DNA of 64,000 bases from Luminiphilus sp. (GTDB taxonomy: Bacteria; Pseudomonadota; Gammaproteobacteria; Pseudomonadales; Halieaceae). The stretch's first letter is position 1. The number at the start of each line of letters is the position of its first letter. The position numbers were made by a program, and so were the translations under genes. Below the pieces are notes generated by a model. That model searched no databases. It was not told the DNA's origin and saw only the letters and a program-made list of their open reading frames with translations. Of this stretch, positions 37,653-47,288 are shown one piece after another. Where the stretch lies: NCBI GenBank assembly GCA_029242325.1, contig JAQWUD010000038.1, positions 164,791-228,790 of the forward strand, given 5' to 3'.

Positions 37653-38213
37653 TTATAAAGCCGCGTGATTTCTCGCGTCCAATTCCGCCCAACTGATGCC
37701 TTGGTGGTCCTTATCGGAGAGTTGCGGCGGTTCATTGGCAGGGATGGACCATTCAACGCCAATATGCGGGTCATTCCAAGCGAGCGTTACTTCGCTTTCC
37801 GGGCGGTAGTAATCAGTGCACTTATATAAAAAATCGGTGTAATCACTCAGCACGTAAAATCCATGAGCGCAGCCTGGTGGAACCCAAAGCTGTTGATGGT
37901 TTTCCGCACTGAGGGTAACGCCGTGCCACTTACCGTAGCTGGCCGAGTGTTTCCTGCAGTCGACCACCACATCAAAAACGGCACCCGCCAGTACCTGTAC
38001 CAATTTGCCCTGAGGTTGCTCGGTCTGCAGATGCAGCCCCCTGAGAATGCCCCGAGCCGATCGGCTATGGTTGTCTTGGACAAAAGGCAGCGTGATGCCG
38101 GCATCGACGTAGCGCGCTGCATGCCAGGTTTCGAGAAAGAACCCCCGGGAATCGCCGTGTACGGTGGGGGTGATCAGGGTGACACCCGCCAGAGGCGTCG
38201 ACTCAATCTCCAT
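37653..38213 (-). CDS. rfbC: dTDP-4-dehydrorhamnose 3,5-epimerase
   Basis: RfbC epimerises the keto sugar at C3 and C5. The cupin-fold protein has [37 protein letters not shown] with the catalytic His, and VWVPPG-type and GFYVLSD motifs. The track begins with TTG; ATG at 38213 gives 186 residues ([11 protein letters not shown]). It overlaps the 3' end of rfbA by 11 bases, so the two are cotranscribed. Confidence 0.96.
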   Translation of the reverse strand: MEIESTPLAGVTLITPTVHGDSRGFFLETWHAARYVDAGITLPFVQDNHSRSARGILRGLHLQTEQPQGKLVQVLAGAVFDVVVDCRKHSASYGKWHGVTLSAENHQQLWVPPGCAHGFYVLSDYTDFLYKCTDYYRPESEVTLAWNDPHIGVEWSIPANEPPQLSDKDHQGISWAELDARNHAAL

Positions 38214-39111
38214 CAAAAACGGGCCCCGAGTCGCTTACCATCGCTTGCAGGTAGGTGCCGTAACCGCTCTTGATCAGGGGTGCTGCCAGTGCAAGAACCT
38301 GGTCAGCGTCGATATATCCTAGCCGATAGGCTATCTCCTCAAGGCAGGCGACTTTCAGGCCCTGGCGTTCTTCAATTACGCGAATAAAGTTGCCCGCATC
38401 GAGTAGGGACTGGTGCGTGCCAGTATCCAGCCACGCGGTACCGAGGCCCATGACCTCGACGTGCAGCGTTCCCTGCTCCAGATAATGACGGTTCACGTCG
38501 GTGATCTCGAGCTCACCTCGCTCAGATGGGGAAATGGACTTGGCGACTGAGATGACGTCGTTGTCGTAGAAATAGAGGCCCGTCACGGCGTAATGGGAGC
38601 GGGGTTCCGCCGGCTTTTCCTCGATGCCTATTGCTCGGCCCTCACCATTGAACTCGATCACGCCGTAGCGCTCTGGGTCTTGCACGTAATAGGCAAATAC
38701 CGATGCGCCTTGGGTTCGCTGCGCCGCCCGGCGGAGTTTGGAGGTAAAGCCCGCTCCGTAGAAAATATTGTCGCCCAGTAAAAGGCAAACGGGGTCCTTT
38801 GCAATGAAAGCCTCGCCTAGGATGAAGGCTTGGGCGAGGCCGTCAGGGCTATCCTGAATGGTGTACTGAATGTGGACGCCCCACTGACTTCCGTCACCCA
38901 AGAGATCGGCGTATGCAATCTGATCGCGGGGCGTGGTAATGATCAGGATATCCCGGATACCCGATTGCATCAGTGTGGCCAGCGGGTAATAAATCATGGG
39001 CTTGTCATACACGGGCATCAGCTGCTTACTGACGGTCGTGGTCAGTGGATGCAATCGCGTTCCGGACCCGCCGGCGAGAATGATGCCCTTGTATGCAGTG
39101 TGCTCGGCCAT
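38203..39111 (-). CDS. rfbA: Glucose-1-phosphate thymidylyltransferase
   Basis: RfbA makes dTDP-glucose from dTTP and glucose-1-phosphate, the first and feedback-regulated step. [11 protein letters not shown] (nucleotide-binding), [16 protein letters not shown] and LGDNIFYG are diagnostic. The track ORF starts 42 codons early; ATG at 39111 ([15 protein letters not shown]) gives 302 residues, near the E. coli 293. It is divergent from the glycosyltransferase gene at 39276. Confidence 0.96.
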   Translation of the reverse strand: MAEHTAYKGIILAGGSGTRLHPLTTTVSKQLMPVYDKPMIYYPLATLMQSGIRDILIITTPRDQIAYADLLGDGSQWGVHIQYTIQDSPDGLAQAFILGEAFIAKDPVCLLLGDNIFYGAGFTSKLRRAAQRTQGASVFAYYVQDPERYGVIEFNGEGRAIGIEEKPAEPRSHYAVTGLYFYDNDVISVAKSISPSERGELEITDVNRHYLEQGTLHVEVMGLGTAWLDTGTHQSLLDAGNFIRVIEERQGLKVACLEEIAYRLGYIDADQVLALAAPLIKSGYGTYLQAMVSDSGPVFDGD

Positions 39112-39275
39112 GATGAAAGGATATCCCAACGGGCGCAGGAGTGTAGCGCCCGTTGGTGTCATTAGCGAGAGGTCACCCCAATGGGTGGCGCTGTACTTGC
39201 CGTCGGGCCATCGATAATATGGCACCCTGACTGCCAACAGTTGCCACCCCTTCGGAGCGACCTATCAACGCCCCC

Positions 39276-40550
39276 GTGCAAACTCCCGACATCGTTCAGC
39301 CGGAAGCCTGCCTGTCTGCCGAGAAGCCCCTTCGAATCGCTCTGCTGGGATATCGCTCTGCGCCTTTCTCGGGAGGGCAAGGGGTGTATCTGCGGTATCT
39401 CAGTCAAGCCCTGGTCGCATTGGGCCACGAAGTGACTGTGATCTCAGGGCCGCCTTATCCACAGCTGGTGGAAGGGGTCGCGCTGGTCAAGTTACCCAGT
39501 CTTGATCTCTATGCCCGGCCGTTATCGAGCGTCACCTTCGCCGACCTCAAAGACAGGCTGGGACGCAGGGAGTGGATCAGTAAGCTAACGGGGGGATTTG
39601 TCGAGCCATGGACGTTTGCCGAGCGCGCGCGCGAATGGCTGTTGCGGCATGCTTCGGAATTTGACGTCATACACGACAATCAAACCTTGGCCGATGGAAT
39701 CCTCGACTTGCAGCGCGCGGGCTTGCCTGTTATCACGACGATTCATCATCCCATCACCCGGGATCTGCGGGTTGCCCTGGCCAGTGAACCACGGTGGTGG
39801 TGGCGGTTGTTGATACGGCGCTGGCATTCCTTTTTGGGTATGCAGGCCAGCGTTGCACGGCAACTCTCTCACATTGTGACCGTATCGAGGCTTTCTGCGA
39901 CTGACATTGCGACCGATTTTGGTGTGATGCCGGCGGTATTAAAAGTCATACCCAACGGCGTGGACACGGCGCTTTTTCGGCCGTTACCGGAGGTGGCACG
40001 GCAATCGAATCAGATTATTGCCACCGCGTCGGCTGATGCACCTTTGAAGGGGCTGTCCACTTTGCTCCATGCGGTCGGCAAGTTGACTCAAAAGCGCCCA
40101 GAACTCCGTCTGGTGCTGATCGCCCGGCCTAAGCCCGGTGGCGATACGGAGAGGGTGATCGACGCGCTTGGACTGGCCGAGCGAATCCAATTTGTTGGTG
40201 GTGCGACCCATGAAGAGATCAATCAGCTCTATGCGGAGAGCGCCGCGGCTGTCGTACCGTCTCTTTACGAAGGTTTTGGTCTTCCAGCGGTGGAGGCAAT
40301 GTCGGCCGGCATCCCCTTGATATCCAGTGATGGCGGCGCGCTGGCGGAAGTCGTTGGGGAGGGCGGTTTGCTCGTGCCGGCCGGCGACAGTGAGGCGCTC
40401 GCCGCCGGTCTGCAGCGGGTCCTTTCCGACGCCGACCTCGCCAGGGAGTTGTCGAACAGAGGCTTGAGGCGGGCGCGGCAGCAGTTTTGTTGGTCGGTGT
40501 GCGCGCAGCAGATGGTCGATGAGTACCGGGCCTGTATCAGCAGATGTTAA
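39276..40550 (+). CDS. GT4-type glycosyltransferase
   Basis: A 424-residue GT-B glycosyltransferase. The N-terminal Rossmann domain begins RIALLGYRSAPFSGGQGVYL, a nucleotide-sugar transferase start, and the C-terminal domain carries SLYEGFGLPAVEAMSAGIP, the E-x7-E motif of GT4 family enzymes. The start is GTG at 39276 without a close Shine-Dalgarno. It overlaps the methyltransferase start by seven bases. Adjacent to the dTDP-rhamnose genes and upstream of waaA, it probably acts on a surface glycan or glycolipid; donor and acceptor are unknown. Confidence 0.88.
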   Translation: MQTPDIVQPEACLSAEKPLRIALLGYRSAPFSGGQGVYLRYLSQALVALGHEVTVISGPPYPQLVEGVALVKLPSLDLYARPLSSVTFADLKDRLGRREWISKLTGGFVEPWTFAERAREWLLRHASEFDVIHDNQTLADGILDLQRAGLPVITTIHHPITRDLRVALASEPRWWWRLLIRRWHSFLGMQASVARQLSHIVTVSRLSATDIATDFGVMPAVLKVIPNGVDTALFRPLPEVARQSNQIIATASADAPLKGLSTLLHAVGKLTQKRPELRLVLIARPKPGGDTERVIDALGLAERIQFVGGATHEEINQLYAESAAAVVPSLYEGFGLPAVEAMSAGIPLISSDGGALAEVVGEGGLLVPAGDSEALAAGLQRVLSDADLARELSNRGLRRARQQFCWSVCAQQMVDEYRACISRC

Positions 40551-41269
40551 CGGTTGATCTCAACAGACTGTCACTGCGTCCAGGGCAGCTCTTTCTCGAT
40601 ATCGGTTGCGGAGAGGGCCGCCATACCCTGGCCGCTCACCGAGTGCCCGGCGTGTATGCCTTGGGGCTCGACTTATCGGTCAAGGATTTATCGACGGCAA
40701 TCAGTCGTATTGGAGATATGGCGCCCCATAGCCCTCAGGGAGAAGTCGCCTTTGGGGTCGGTGATGCAACCACATTGCCTATCGCTGATGAGACGGTAGA
40801 CGCCGTGGTGGCAAGTGAGATTCTGGAGCATATTCCCAATTATCTCGTAGTGCTGGAGGAGGTCTGGCGGGTGCTGAAACCTGGCGGTCACTTTTGCCTC
40901 AGCGTCCCCAGGCAATGGCCTGAATGGGTGTGCTGGAAATTGAGTGAGGGCTACCGCAATACCCCGGGCGGCCACATCCGAATCTTTGACGCAATGCATC
41001 TACGTCGCGAGGTCGAGCGGAACGGGTTCTCTTTTATGGGTCGAGGCAGCGCCCATGCCTTGCACGTGCCTTTTTGGTGGCTGAAGTGTCTCTTTTGGCG
41101 CAGCGAGAAAGAGCACAGGCTGGTCACCGCTTATCACAAGCTCTTGGTCTGGGATCTGCTGCGACGCCCGTGGATTACGAGAGTGTTCGACGCACTTCTC
41201 AATCCGGTAATGGGGAAGAGCGTGGTGCTGTATTTTTCGAAGCCCCATCGCAACGACAATCTCGCATGA
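40544..41269 (+). CDS. Class I SAM-dependent methyltransferase
   Basis: The 241-residue protein has the class I methyltransferase motif I LFLDIGCGEGRHTLA and, further on, GVGDATTLPIADETVDAVVASEILEHI, a Methyltransf_11-type pattern. The C-terminal part is hydrophobic and aromatic-rich (HVPFWWLKCLFW), suggesting membrane association. It overlaps the glycosyltransferase upstream and the toroid protein downstream (ATGA), so the three are one translational unit. Substrate unknown. Confidence 0.85.
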   Translation: MLTVDLNRLSLRPGQLFLDIGCGEGRHTLAAHRVPGVYALGLDLSVKDLSTAISRIGDMAPHSPQGEVAFGVGDATTLPIADETVDAVVASEILEHIPNYLVVLEEVWRVLKPGGHFCLSVPRQWPEWVCWKLSEGYRNTPGGHIRIFDAMHLRREVERNGFSFMGRGSAHALHVPFWWLKCLFWRSEKEHRLVTAYHKLLVWDLLRRPWITRVFDALLNPVMGKSVVLYFSKPHRNDNLA

Positions 41270-42303
41270 ATGCGCCCGTTTTCAGCACCGATGTGTATCC
41301 CGCACAGTGGCTTCGCCCAACGGTTGATTTTTTGCTCCGCACCCAGCGTGCGTCGGGCGAGATCCCCTGGTTTGAGGGTGGCCATACAGACCCGTGGGAT
41401 CACGTCGAGGCCGCGATGGGCTTGAGTATTGCCGGTGAGACAGCGGCGGCAATCCGCGCGTATGAGTGGTTGTCCACAATGCAACTTAAAGACGGGAGTT
41501 GGTGGGCCTGTTACCGTGACGGCAAGCCTGATCAAACGGTGGAGCGCCGGGAAACCAATTACGTTGCCTATGTTGCCACGGGTGTCTGGCATCATTTTTT
41601 GATCACGGGGAATCGGGTATTTCTCGAGAGACTGTTCCCAACGGTATCTGCCGCGCTCGATTTTGTTTTGCGCTACCAAAGCCAAGAGGGAGAAATTGAC
41701 TGGGCGGTTGACCCGTCGGGCCGGCCTTTGGGCGATGCATTGGTGACCGGTTGCAGCTCAATATATAAGTCACTCGAGTGCGGGATCCTGATTGCGGACG
41801 AGCTGGGGATTGCGCAGCCGGGGTGGCAATTGGCTCGCGATCAATTGAGGCGAGCGTTACGCGATCGACCGCAGCGCTTTGATCGCACCTGGGAAAGCAA
41901 GGCGCGGTATGCCATGGATTGGTTTTACCCCATTCTCGCTGGCGTGATGAGTGTCGAGGAAGCCGGGAGCCAGCTGGACCGGCGATGGCAAGAGTTTGTA
42001 GAGCCCGGCCTTGGGTGTCGGTGTGAAAACCATCAGCCATGGGTAACCGTCGCTGAATCTTGTGAGCTCACCCTTGCCCTCTTGGCGGCGGGGCGTCATG
42101 AGCAGGCAGTTGAGCTGTTTGGATGGTTAATGCAGTGGCGCGACACCGATGGTGCCTGGTGGACTGGCTACCAGTTTGCCGAGCGCGTACTCTGGCCGCT
42201 CGAAAAGCCCACCTGGACGGCCGGTGCGGTCTTGTTGGCGGTGGATGCGCTGACGCGACATACCGGTGGCAGTGATTTGTTCGGTGGCGTGACCCTGAGA
42301 TAG
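41266..42303 (+). CDS. Alpha/alpha-toroid (prenyltransferase/squalene-cyclase-like) protein
   Basis: The 345-residue protein contains several QW-like repeats (MQLKDGSWWA, RYQSQEGEIDW, TDGAWWTGY), the motif that builds the alpha/alpha barrel of squalene cyclases and related prenyltransferase-fold proteins. No DxDD catalytic motif of squalene-hopene cyclase is visible, so cyclase activity is doubtful; a glycan-acting alpha/alpha-barrel enzyme is another option. The track ORF starts inside the methyltransferase; ATG at 41266 overlaps its stop as ATGA. Third gene of the coupled cassette. Confidence 0.75.
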   Translation: MNAPVFSTDVYPAQWLRPTVDFLLRTQRASGEIPWFEGGHTDPWDHVEAAMGLSIAGETAAAIRAYEWLSTMQLKDGSWWACYRDGKPDQTVERRETNYVAYVATGVWHHFLITGNRVFLERLFPTVSAALDFVLRYQSQEGEIDWAVDPSGRPLGDALVTGCSSIYKSLECGILIADELGIAQPGWQLARDQLRRALRDRPQRFDRTWESKARYAMDWFYPILAGVMSVEEAGSQLDRRWQEFVEPGLGCRCENHQPWVTVAESCELTLALLAAGRHEQAVELFGWLMQWRDTDGAWWTGYQFAERVLWPLEKPTWTAGAVLLAVDALTRHTGGSDLFGGVTLR

Positions 42304-42356
42304 CGCAGGGTAACTATTGGATATCAGGCCCGGAGTGCGCTCCGGCAACCGGGGTT

Positions 42357-42983
42357 TCAACAAGCCACGCGCCTGAGGCCGCGTAGGCTCCCAATTGCGC
42401 CGAGCGATTGAAACAATCCTGACTCCTGAGCAAGTCGCCAGATGGTGAACGGCGCTTGCCCACCCTCTGCGGGGTCGGGAAAAACATCGTGTATCGCGAG
42501 GATCCCGCCGGCGCAGACACGAGGTGCCCAACAGCGATAATCGATAAGGGCGGATGCAAGACTGTGTTCGCCGTCGATAAATACCATTCCCAGATCACCC
42601 GACCAGTGACGCGCAAATGTAGCGCTATCCGAAACGATTGGGATCACGGATGGCTCCAGTCCTGCGCCTGCAATATTGCGGCGGAAAGCGTGCAGCGAGT
42701 CGAAGCGGCCATCGGTATCGAGCAGATCCGAGTCGTGATAGCTCTCTCCTGGTTGGTGCTCTTCAGAGCCGCGGTGGTGGTCCAACGCAAGGACAATGCT
42801 GTTGGCCTCTCGCGCAGCTTGTGCCAGCCAAATGGTTGAGCGGCCACAGTAACTGCCCACCTCCAGTAGCGGTCCCAGTGGCGCAGCATCGAGGCCCCAA
42901 TCAAACAATTGCCGGCCCTCATTGTCGGCGAGAAAGCCGGTGACATTGGGGCTTGGAGGCTGGGGCACAACTGAGGGGGGCAT
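42357..42983 (-). CDS. Class I SAM-dependent methyltransferase, Methyltransf_24-like
   Basis: A 208-residue protein with LLEVGSYCGRSTIWLA (SAM loop) and VFIDGEHSLASALIDYRCW, the DGEHS pattern of TylF/cephalosporin-hydroxylase-like methyltransferases (Methyltransf_24). It faces the toroid gene 3' end to 3' end with a 53-base gap, and is divergent from waaA by 40 bases. It probably acts with the neighbouring glycan genes; a direct link is inference. Confidence 0.8.
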   Translation of the reverse strand: MPPSVVPQPPSPNVTGFLADNEGRQLFDWGLDAAPLGPLLEVGSYCGRSTIWLAQAAREANSIVLALDHHRGSEEHQPGESYHDSDLLDTDGRFDSLHAFRRNIAGAGLEPSVIPIVSDSATFARHWSGDLGMVFIDGEHSLASALIDYRCWAPRVCAGGILAIHDVFPDPAEGGQAPFTIWRLAQESGLFQSLGAIGSLRGLRRVAC

Positions 42984-43023
42984 GATAGGCTCCGCGTGAT
43001 CAGGTGCTGAGTATACGATTGTC

Positions 43024-44340
43024 TTGAGCGCGCGGACCCGGTTGACCTTTCCAATTAACCGCCAGCTGTATTCGTTGGTGATGTGGCTGTTATCGCCCCT
43101 TGTGTTGGCGCGCCTTTTGTGGCGGAGCCGGCGGCACGCGGGTTATCGTCGCAATCTGCTCCACCGGATCGGGCTGTATGGCACCCATAACACTGTTTCG
43201 CCGGGTGCCAGGGTGTGGATTCACGCCGTCTCAGTCGGTGAGACAGTGGCCGTAGCGCCCTTGCTGGAGCGTCTTCTGCAGCAGCGTCCCGACCTTGAGG
43301 TGCTGGTAACCTCAACGACCCCGACGGGAGTAGAGCAGGTGCGACGCCAATTTGGCGAGCGGGTGGCATCGGATTGGGCGCCCATCGATACGCCGCAGGC
43401 GACGCGGCGTTTTTTCGCGCACTGGCGACCCACGATAGGGGTGCTGATAGAAACCGAGATTTGGCCGAACATGATCGAGCAGGCTTCGCTGCGAGGTGTC
43501 CCCATGTTGTTGCTCAACGCTCGCTTGTCGGCTCGGTCTGCCAGAGGCTACGCGCGCTTGCCCGGTCTAATACGTCAGGCACTGCAGGGCCTGTCTGGGA
43601 TCGCCGCCCAGGAGCGAGCAGACGGGAGACGCTTGCGAGCCTTGGGCGCCAATCCCGACCGGCTCTCCACCACAGGTAACCTCAAGTTTGCGGTCAATGT
43701 GGCGTCGCTGGAGCAGCAAAATGAAATAGAGAGAGCCGTTCTCGGTAGTGAAATCGAGGGGAGGCCCGTCTGGCTCGCTGCCAGCACGCACCCCGGGGAG
43801 GAGGAGGCCATCATCCGCGCCTTTGCTTCACTGAAAGCGGCCGTGCCCACCGCACTACTGATGCTCGCGCCTCGCCACCCGGAGCGCGTCCCCGCGTTGC
43901 TGGCCATCCCTGAGATACAGGGGCGCACAGCGGCGCTCTACAGCACCCAAAGCCCACTCCGACCGGAAACCGATCTTTTGCTGATTGATACGCTAGGCCA
44001 TCTCGGCGCACTCACGGGGTGCGCAGATTTGGTTTTTGTGGGCGGGAGTTTAGTCCCACATGGCGGTCATAACCCGCTTGAAGCAGCCGCTTGGGGGTTG
44101 CCCATTATCACGGGGCCGCATTATGTTAATTTTTCGGGAGTGTATCGCGCACTGTTTCGCGCCGGCGCTGCGCGAAGAGTGGAGGAAAGTGCGCTGGCCA
44201 CAACATTGGTTGAGTTGTTGGGTTCTGGGGGGCGCAACGCCGAGCTCGCGCGCATGGGCGAGTGCGCGAAAGCGGTTCAGTCAGCTCAGCACGGTGTGCT
44301 GGACCGTCAGTGGGCCATTTTGCAGGCCCATTTGCCCTGA
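43024..44340 (+). CDS. waaA: 3-deoxy-D-manno-octulosonic acid (Kdo) transferase
   Basis: WaaA (KdtA) attaches Kdo to lipid IVA at the inner membrane. The 438-residue GT-B protein has an N-terminal hydrophobic segment (LVMWLLSPLVLARLLW), HAVSVGETVAVAPLL, ETEIWPNMI and the C-terminal PHGGHNPLEAAAWGLPI. The TTG start at 43024 is uncertain: TTG at 43042 and ATG at 43081 are also in frame. It abuts the tolC stop with no gap, in convergent orientation. Its presence confirms a Kdo-containing LPS. Confidence 0.94.
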   Translation: MSARTRLTFPINRQLYSLVMWLLSPLVLARLLWRSRRHAGYRRNLLHRIGLYGTHNTVSPGARVWIHAVSVGETVAVAPLLERLLQQRPDLEVLVTSTTPTGVEQVRRQFGERVASDWAPIDTPQATRRFFAHWRPTIGVLIETEIWPNMIEQASLRGVPMLLLNARLSARSARGYARLPGLIRQALQGLSGIAAQERADGRRLRALGANPDRLSTTGNLKFAVNVASLEQQNEIERAVLGSEIEGRPVWLAASTHPGEEEAIIRAFASLKAAVPTALLMLAPRHPERVPALLAIPEIQGRTAALYSTQSPLRPETDLLLIDTLGHLGALTGCADLVFVGGSLVPHGGHNPLEAAAWGLPIITGPHYVNFSGVYRALFRAGAARRVEESALATTLVELLGSGGRNAELARMGECAKAVQSAQHGVLDRQWAILQAHLP

Positions 44341-45783
44341 TTATTCGCTTGCGTCGGAAGCAGTGGGGGCCGCGGGTTCTAGCAGGAAGCTTTCAAGCCG
44401 CGCAATATCCTCTGGCGAGAGTGTGCCGGCCACTTCTTTGAGTCTTAACGAGTTGATGACGAAGTCGTACCGACTATTGGCGTAATCCCGTTGCGCAGCA
44501 AACAGTTTGTTTTGTGCGTTCAGCACATCAACGATGTTGCGTGTGCCGACTTCATAACCTGCCTGCGTGGCATCAACGGCACTCTGACTGGAAACGATGG
44601 ATTGTTTGCGCGCGTTGACCCGAGACACATCGGACATCACAGTCATATGCAGTGACCGAGCTTGGGTGACGGTATTACGTGACAAATTGATTCGCGTTTC
44701 TCGGGCGGCATTAAACTGCTCTGCAGCGCGGCGCCGATTGGCGCTGATGGCTCCACCGGCCGCCAGAGGCACGTCAAAACGAATTTGCCATGACTCGTTA
44801 GTTTGTTCCGAGTCGGGCGCGAAGTTGAATAGGCTATCTGGGTTTTGCCGAATGCTACCGGTGGTTTCTGTGTCCTGATAACGATAGGTTGCCGTGATAG
44901 TCGGCGCATGCCCCATGCGAAACGCTGTCGCATTTTGCCGTGCGGCCTCCTCAGCGAACCGCGCCGCAGCAAGCTGGTTGTTGTTGGATAGTGCAAAGTC
45001 GACCCATGCGCCTCGATCGGCGGGCTCGGGCGGCTTTGGAGCAAACCCCTCTCCCAACACATGAAGGGCGCCGGGGGCCTGACCGGTCAACACCGAAAGG
45101 TTTTCTTTCGCCACCGCGACATTGTTTTCGTCAACAATTCTTGTGACTTGCGCGAGGTCCCGGGCGGCCTCGGCTTCATATACGTCCGTGATGGCGATGA
45201 GGCCCACTTCAAACCGTTGCCGGGTTTGTTCCAGTTGCCGCTCAAAGGCGCGCTCCTGTGCCTGAGACGCGCGCAGATTGTCCTGTGCGCGTAGCACCCC
45301 GAAATAGGCCTGCACCACTCTTACGATCAGGTCCTGTTGCGCCGCCGATAAATTGGCCTCGGCTTGTTGCGAGCTTTCCTTCCCTGCGCGCCAGCCAAAC
45401 CAGGCAGAGAGGTCGAAAAGCGTCTGCGACAGGCTGACGTCGTAACCCTCATTTTCAGTTTCACGGACCGAGGTGACATCAATCTGGTCCAGAGCGTTCG
45501 TTTCTGGGTTGAGATAAACGTTGGGTGATGTGCTGTCGTTCTCGCTGTCAGTGAACGAGTACCCGGCTCTGGCTTGGGGCAAAAGGGGTGCCAACGCGAG
45601 CTTTTCCAGCTCTATGTCAGCGTTATATTGGGCGACGCTGACCTTGAGGAGCGCATCGTTCTCCAGCGCCAACTCATAGATGTCAACCAGTGTGTCGGCG
45701 CGTGCGGAAATGCCCGTCGTGCAGCACAGCGCAGCGGCCAGCCATACAAGCGAGGGGCTAAATTGTCGGCGATCATGAGGCAT
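44341..45783 (-). CDS. tolC: TolC-family outer membrane efflux protein
   Basis: The 480-residue precursor has a signal peptide (about 1-29, cleaved near SARAD) and two outer-membrane-efflux repeats rich in heptad-like helices, with the TolC signatures YELALENDALLK and NVAVAKENLSVLTGQ and a terminal region ESFLLEPAA. It forms the outer-membrane duct for tripartite efflux pumps and type I secretion. Its position beside waaA and upstream of the yqiB/cpdA/parE set is conserved. Divergent from yqiB. Confidence 0.92.
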   Translation of the reverse strand: MPHDRRQFSPSLVWLAAALCCTTGISARADTLVDIYELALENDALLKVSVAQYNADIELEKLALAPLLPQARAGYSFTDSENDSTSPNVYLNPETNALDQIDVTSVRETENEGYDVSLSQTLFDLSAWFGWRAGKESSQQAEANLSAAQQDLIVRVVQAYFGVLRAQDNLRASQAQERAFERQLEQTRQRFEVGLIAITDVYEAEAARDLAQVTRIVDENNVAVAKENLSVLTGQAPGALHVLGEGFAPKPPEPADRGAWVDFALSNNNQLAAARFAEEAARQNATAFRMGHAPTITATYRYQDTETTGSIRQNPDSLFNFAPDSEQTNESWQIRFDVPLAAGGAISANRRRAAEQFNAARETRINLSRNTVTQARSLHMTVMSDVSRVNARKQSIVSSQSAVDATQAGYEVGTRNIVDVLNAQNKLFAAQRDYANSRYDFVINSLRLKEVAGTLSPEDIARLESFLLEPAAPTASDASE

Positions 45784-45907
45784 GGGATAGAACTTCTATA
45801 AATTTTGGGCACGCGATTCTAACACTCTGAGACCCGTTTTTGCGGCCGCAAAGGGTACAACATTTTTGCTGTTCTTGCTGGCTGTGGCGCTTGGTACACT
45901 CCGCACT

Positions 45908-46393
45908 ATGGTCACTGAACGAAATCGTATTCAGCCACGCCGGCGCGCGCGAAAGGGTTACCAGATAGACCTTTCGGATCTGCACGCACAGTGCGAGGCA
46001 AATTATCATCGCTTGATGCGCTTGTTCCCTGAATACGAACAGCAGAGCGGCTGCGTATTTGCCGCAGGTGAGGTCTCTGTCTCACTTGAGGTGACCGCGC
46101 GAGACCGATATACCACCGATATGCGCCTGCGCTACCAAGGCAAGGCTTCTGCTCTATGGGCAGGCAGTTGCTTCGATTTGCGGCTTTACCACGATGCGCG
46201 CATGGCCGAGGTGGTGCACTGCAGCACGTCCAGACGTTTTGAGGCACGATATCGCTACCCCAACCCTGAAATGCTGCAGCGAGATGAGAAGTTCCAACAA
46301 AACCGCTTCGCTGCCGAGTTGATGGAGTTTTGCCTTCATCACGGCCGCTCGCTGGAAACCAGTCTGCCGGACCCTGACCCAGGCACATCATGA
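45908..46393 (+). CDS. yqiB: DUF1249 family protein (YqiB)
   Basis: A 161-residue protein with YQIDLSDLHAQCEANYHRLMRLFP, the DUF1249 start, and YRYPNPEMLQRDEKFQQNRF near the end. No function is known. The track ORF begins 14 codons upstream; ATG at 45908 lies only eight bases after a TACACT hexamer, without a Shine-Dalgarno, so the transcript might be leaderless. Its stop overlaps the cpdA ATG as ATGA. The nudF gene often preceding yqiB is missing. Confidence 0.85.
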   Translation: MVTERNRIQPRRRARKGYQIDLSDLHAQCEANYHRLMRLFPEYEQQSGCVFAAGEVSVSLEVTARDRYTTDMRLRYQGKASALWAGSCFDLRLYHDARMAEVVHCSTSRRFEARYRYPNPEMLQRDEKFQQNRFAAELMEFCLHHGRSLETSLPDPDPGTS

Positions 46394-47214
46394 ACCCGTT
46401 GAGTGGCGACGTCAGGTTGGAAACAGCTTCCGTGAGTCGTGTCATTCAGCTCTCGGATACTCATCTGATGCGCGAGCGCGGGGGAAGCCTCGTTGGCATT
46501 GATACCGATCGCTCGCTGGCCGCGGTTTGCCGTCTCATCAAGCAAGTGCTCCCGGTGGATGCCTTGCTTGTGACGGGCGACCTCGCCGGTGATGAAGCTG
46601 ATCAAGCGTATTATCGCTTGTCGGCAATGTTGACACCATTAGAGGCGCCGAGTTTCTGGCTGCCTGGCAACCATGACGCGACCTGGTCATCAGAGCATCC
46701 ACTCAATACACACTTCCGGCGCCGTATTCAGTTGTCCGGGTGGGACATTCTCATGCTCAATACCCAGCAACCTGGTGAAGTTGCAGGCTTGCTGCCCGAT
46801 ACAGAACTGACGGCGTTGGCGGAGGCTGTTGCGAGTGCTCGTGAGACGGGGCGACATCTCTTGGTGGCCACGCATCACCCGTTGAGGGGGGTAGGCTGCG
46901 ACTGGCTCGATGAACAGAGTGTGCAAAATGGCGCTACCGCGCTGTCACTGTTAGCGTCGTTGGGTGCTCGGGCAGTTGTTATTTCTGGTCATGTACATCA
47001 GGATTCTGACCAGACACACTCAGGCGTAAAGTGCCTGACTGTGCCCTCGACTTGCGTGCAGTTTGCACCGCAGTCAGTGCAGTTTCGCGCCGACGAAGAG
47101 GCGCCTGGATGCCGCTTGCTGGAGCTTTATGAGGACGGGAAGTGGCATACTCAGGTGCTGCGTGTGTCTGACGAGGTATTTGCCGCTGATCTTACCTCGC
47201 GGGGGTATGCCTGA
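46390..47214 (+). CDS. cpdA: 3',5'-cyclic-AMP phosphodiesterase CpdA
   Basis: CpdA hydrolyses cAMP and is a calcineurin-like metallophosphoesterase. The five metal-binding motifs are in order: QLSDTHL, GDLAGDE, GNHDA, ATHHP and GHVHQ. 274 residues, E. coli 275. ATGA overlap with yqiB indicates coupling, and parE follows 74 bases downstream. It would limit cAMP-Crp signalling. Confidence 0.93.
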   Translation: MNPLSGDVRLETASVSRVIQLSDTHLMRERGGSLVGIDTDRSLAAVCRLIKQVLPVDALLVTGDLAGDEADQAYYRLSAMLTPLEAPSFWLPGNHDATWSSEHPLNTHFRRRIQLSGWDILMLNTQQPGEVAGLLPDTELTALAEAVASARETGRHLLVATHHPLRGVGCDWLDEQSVQNGATALSLLASLGARAVVISGHVHQDSDQTHSGVKCLTVPSTCVQFAPQSVQFRADEEAPGCRLLELYEDGKWHTQVLRVSDEVFAADLTSRGYA

Positions 47215-47288
47215 TCAGGACGCAGTTTTCGGTGCAGCCTCTGATCCTGTGTCGACAGCCTTCACCATTAACCAAGTTGTAGTGAAAC

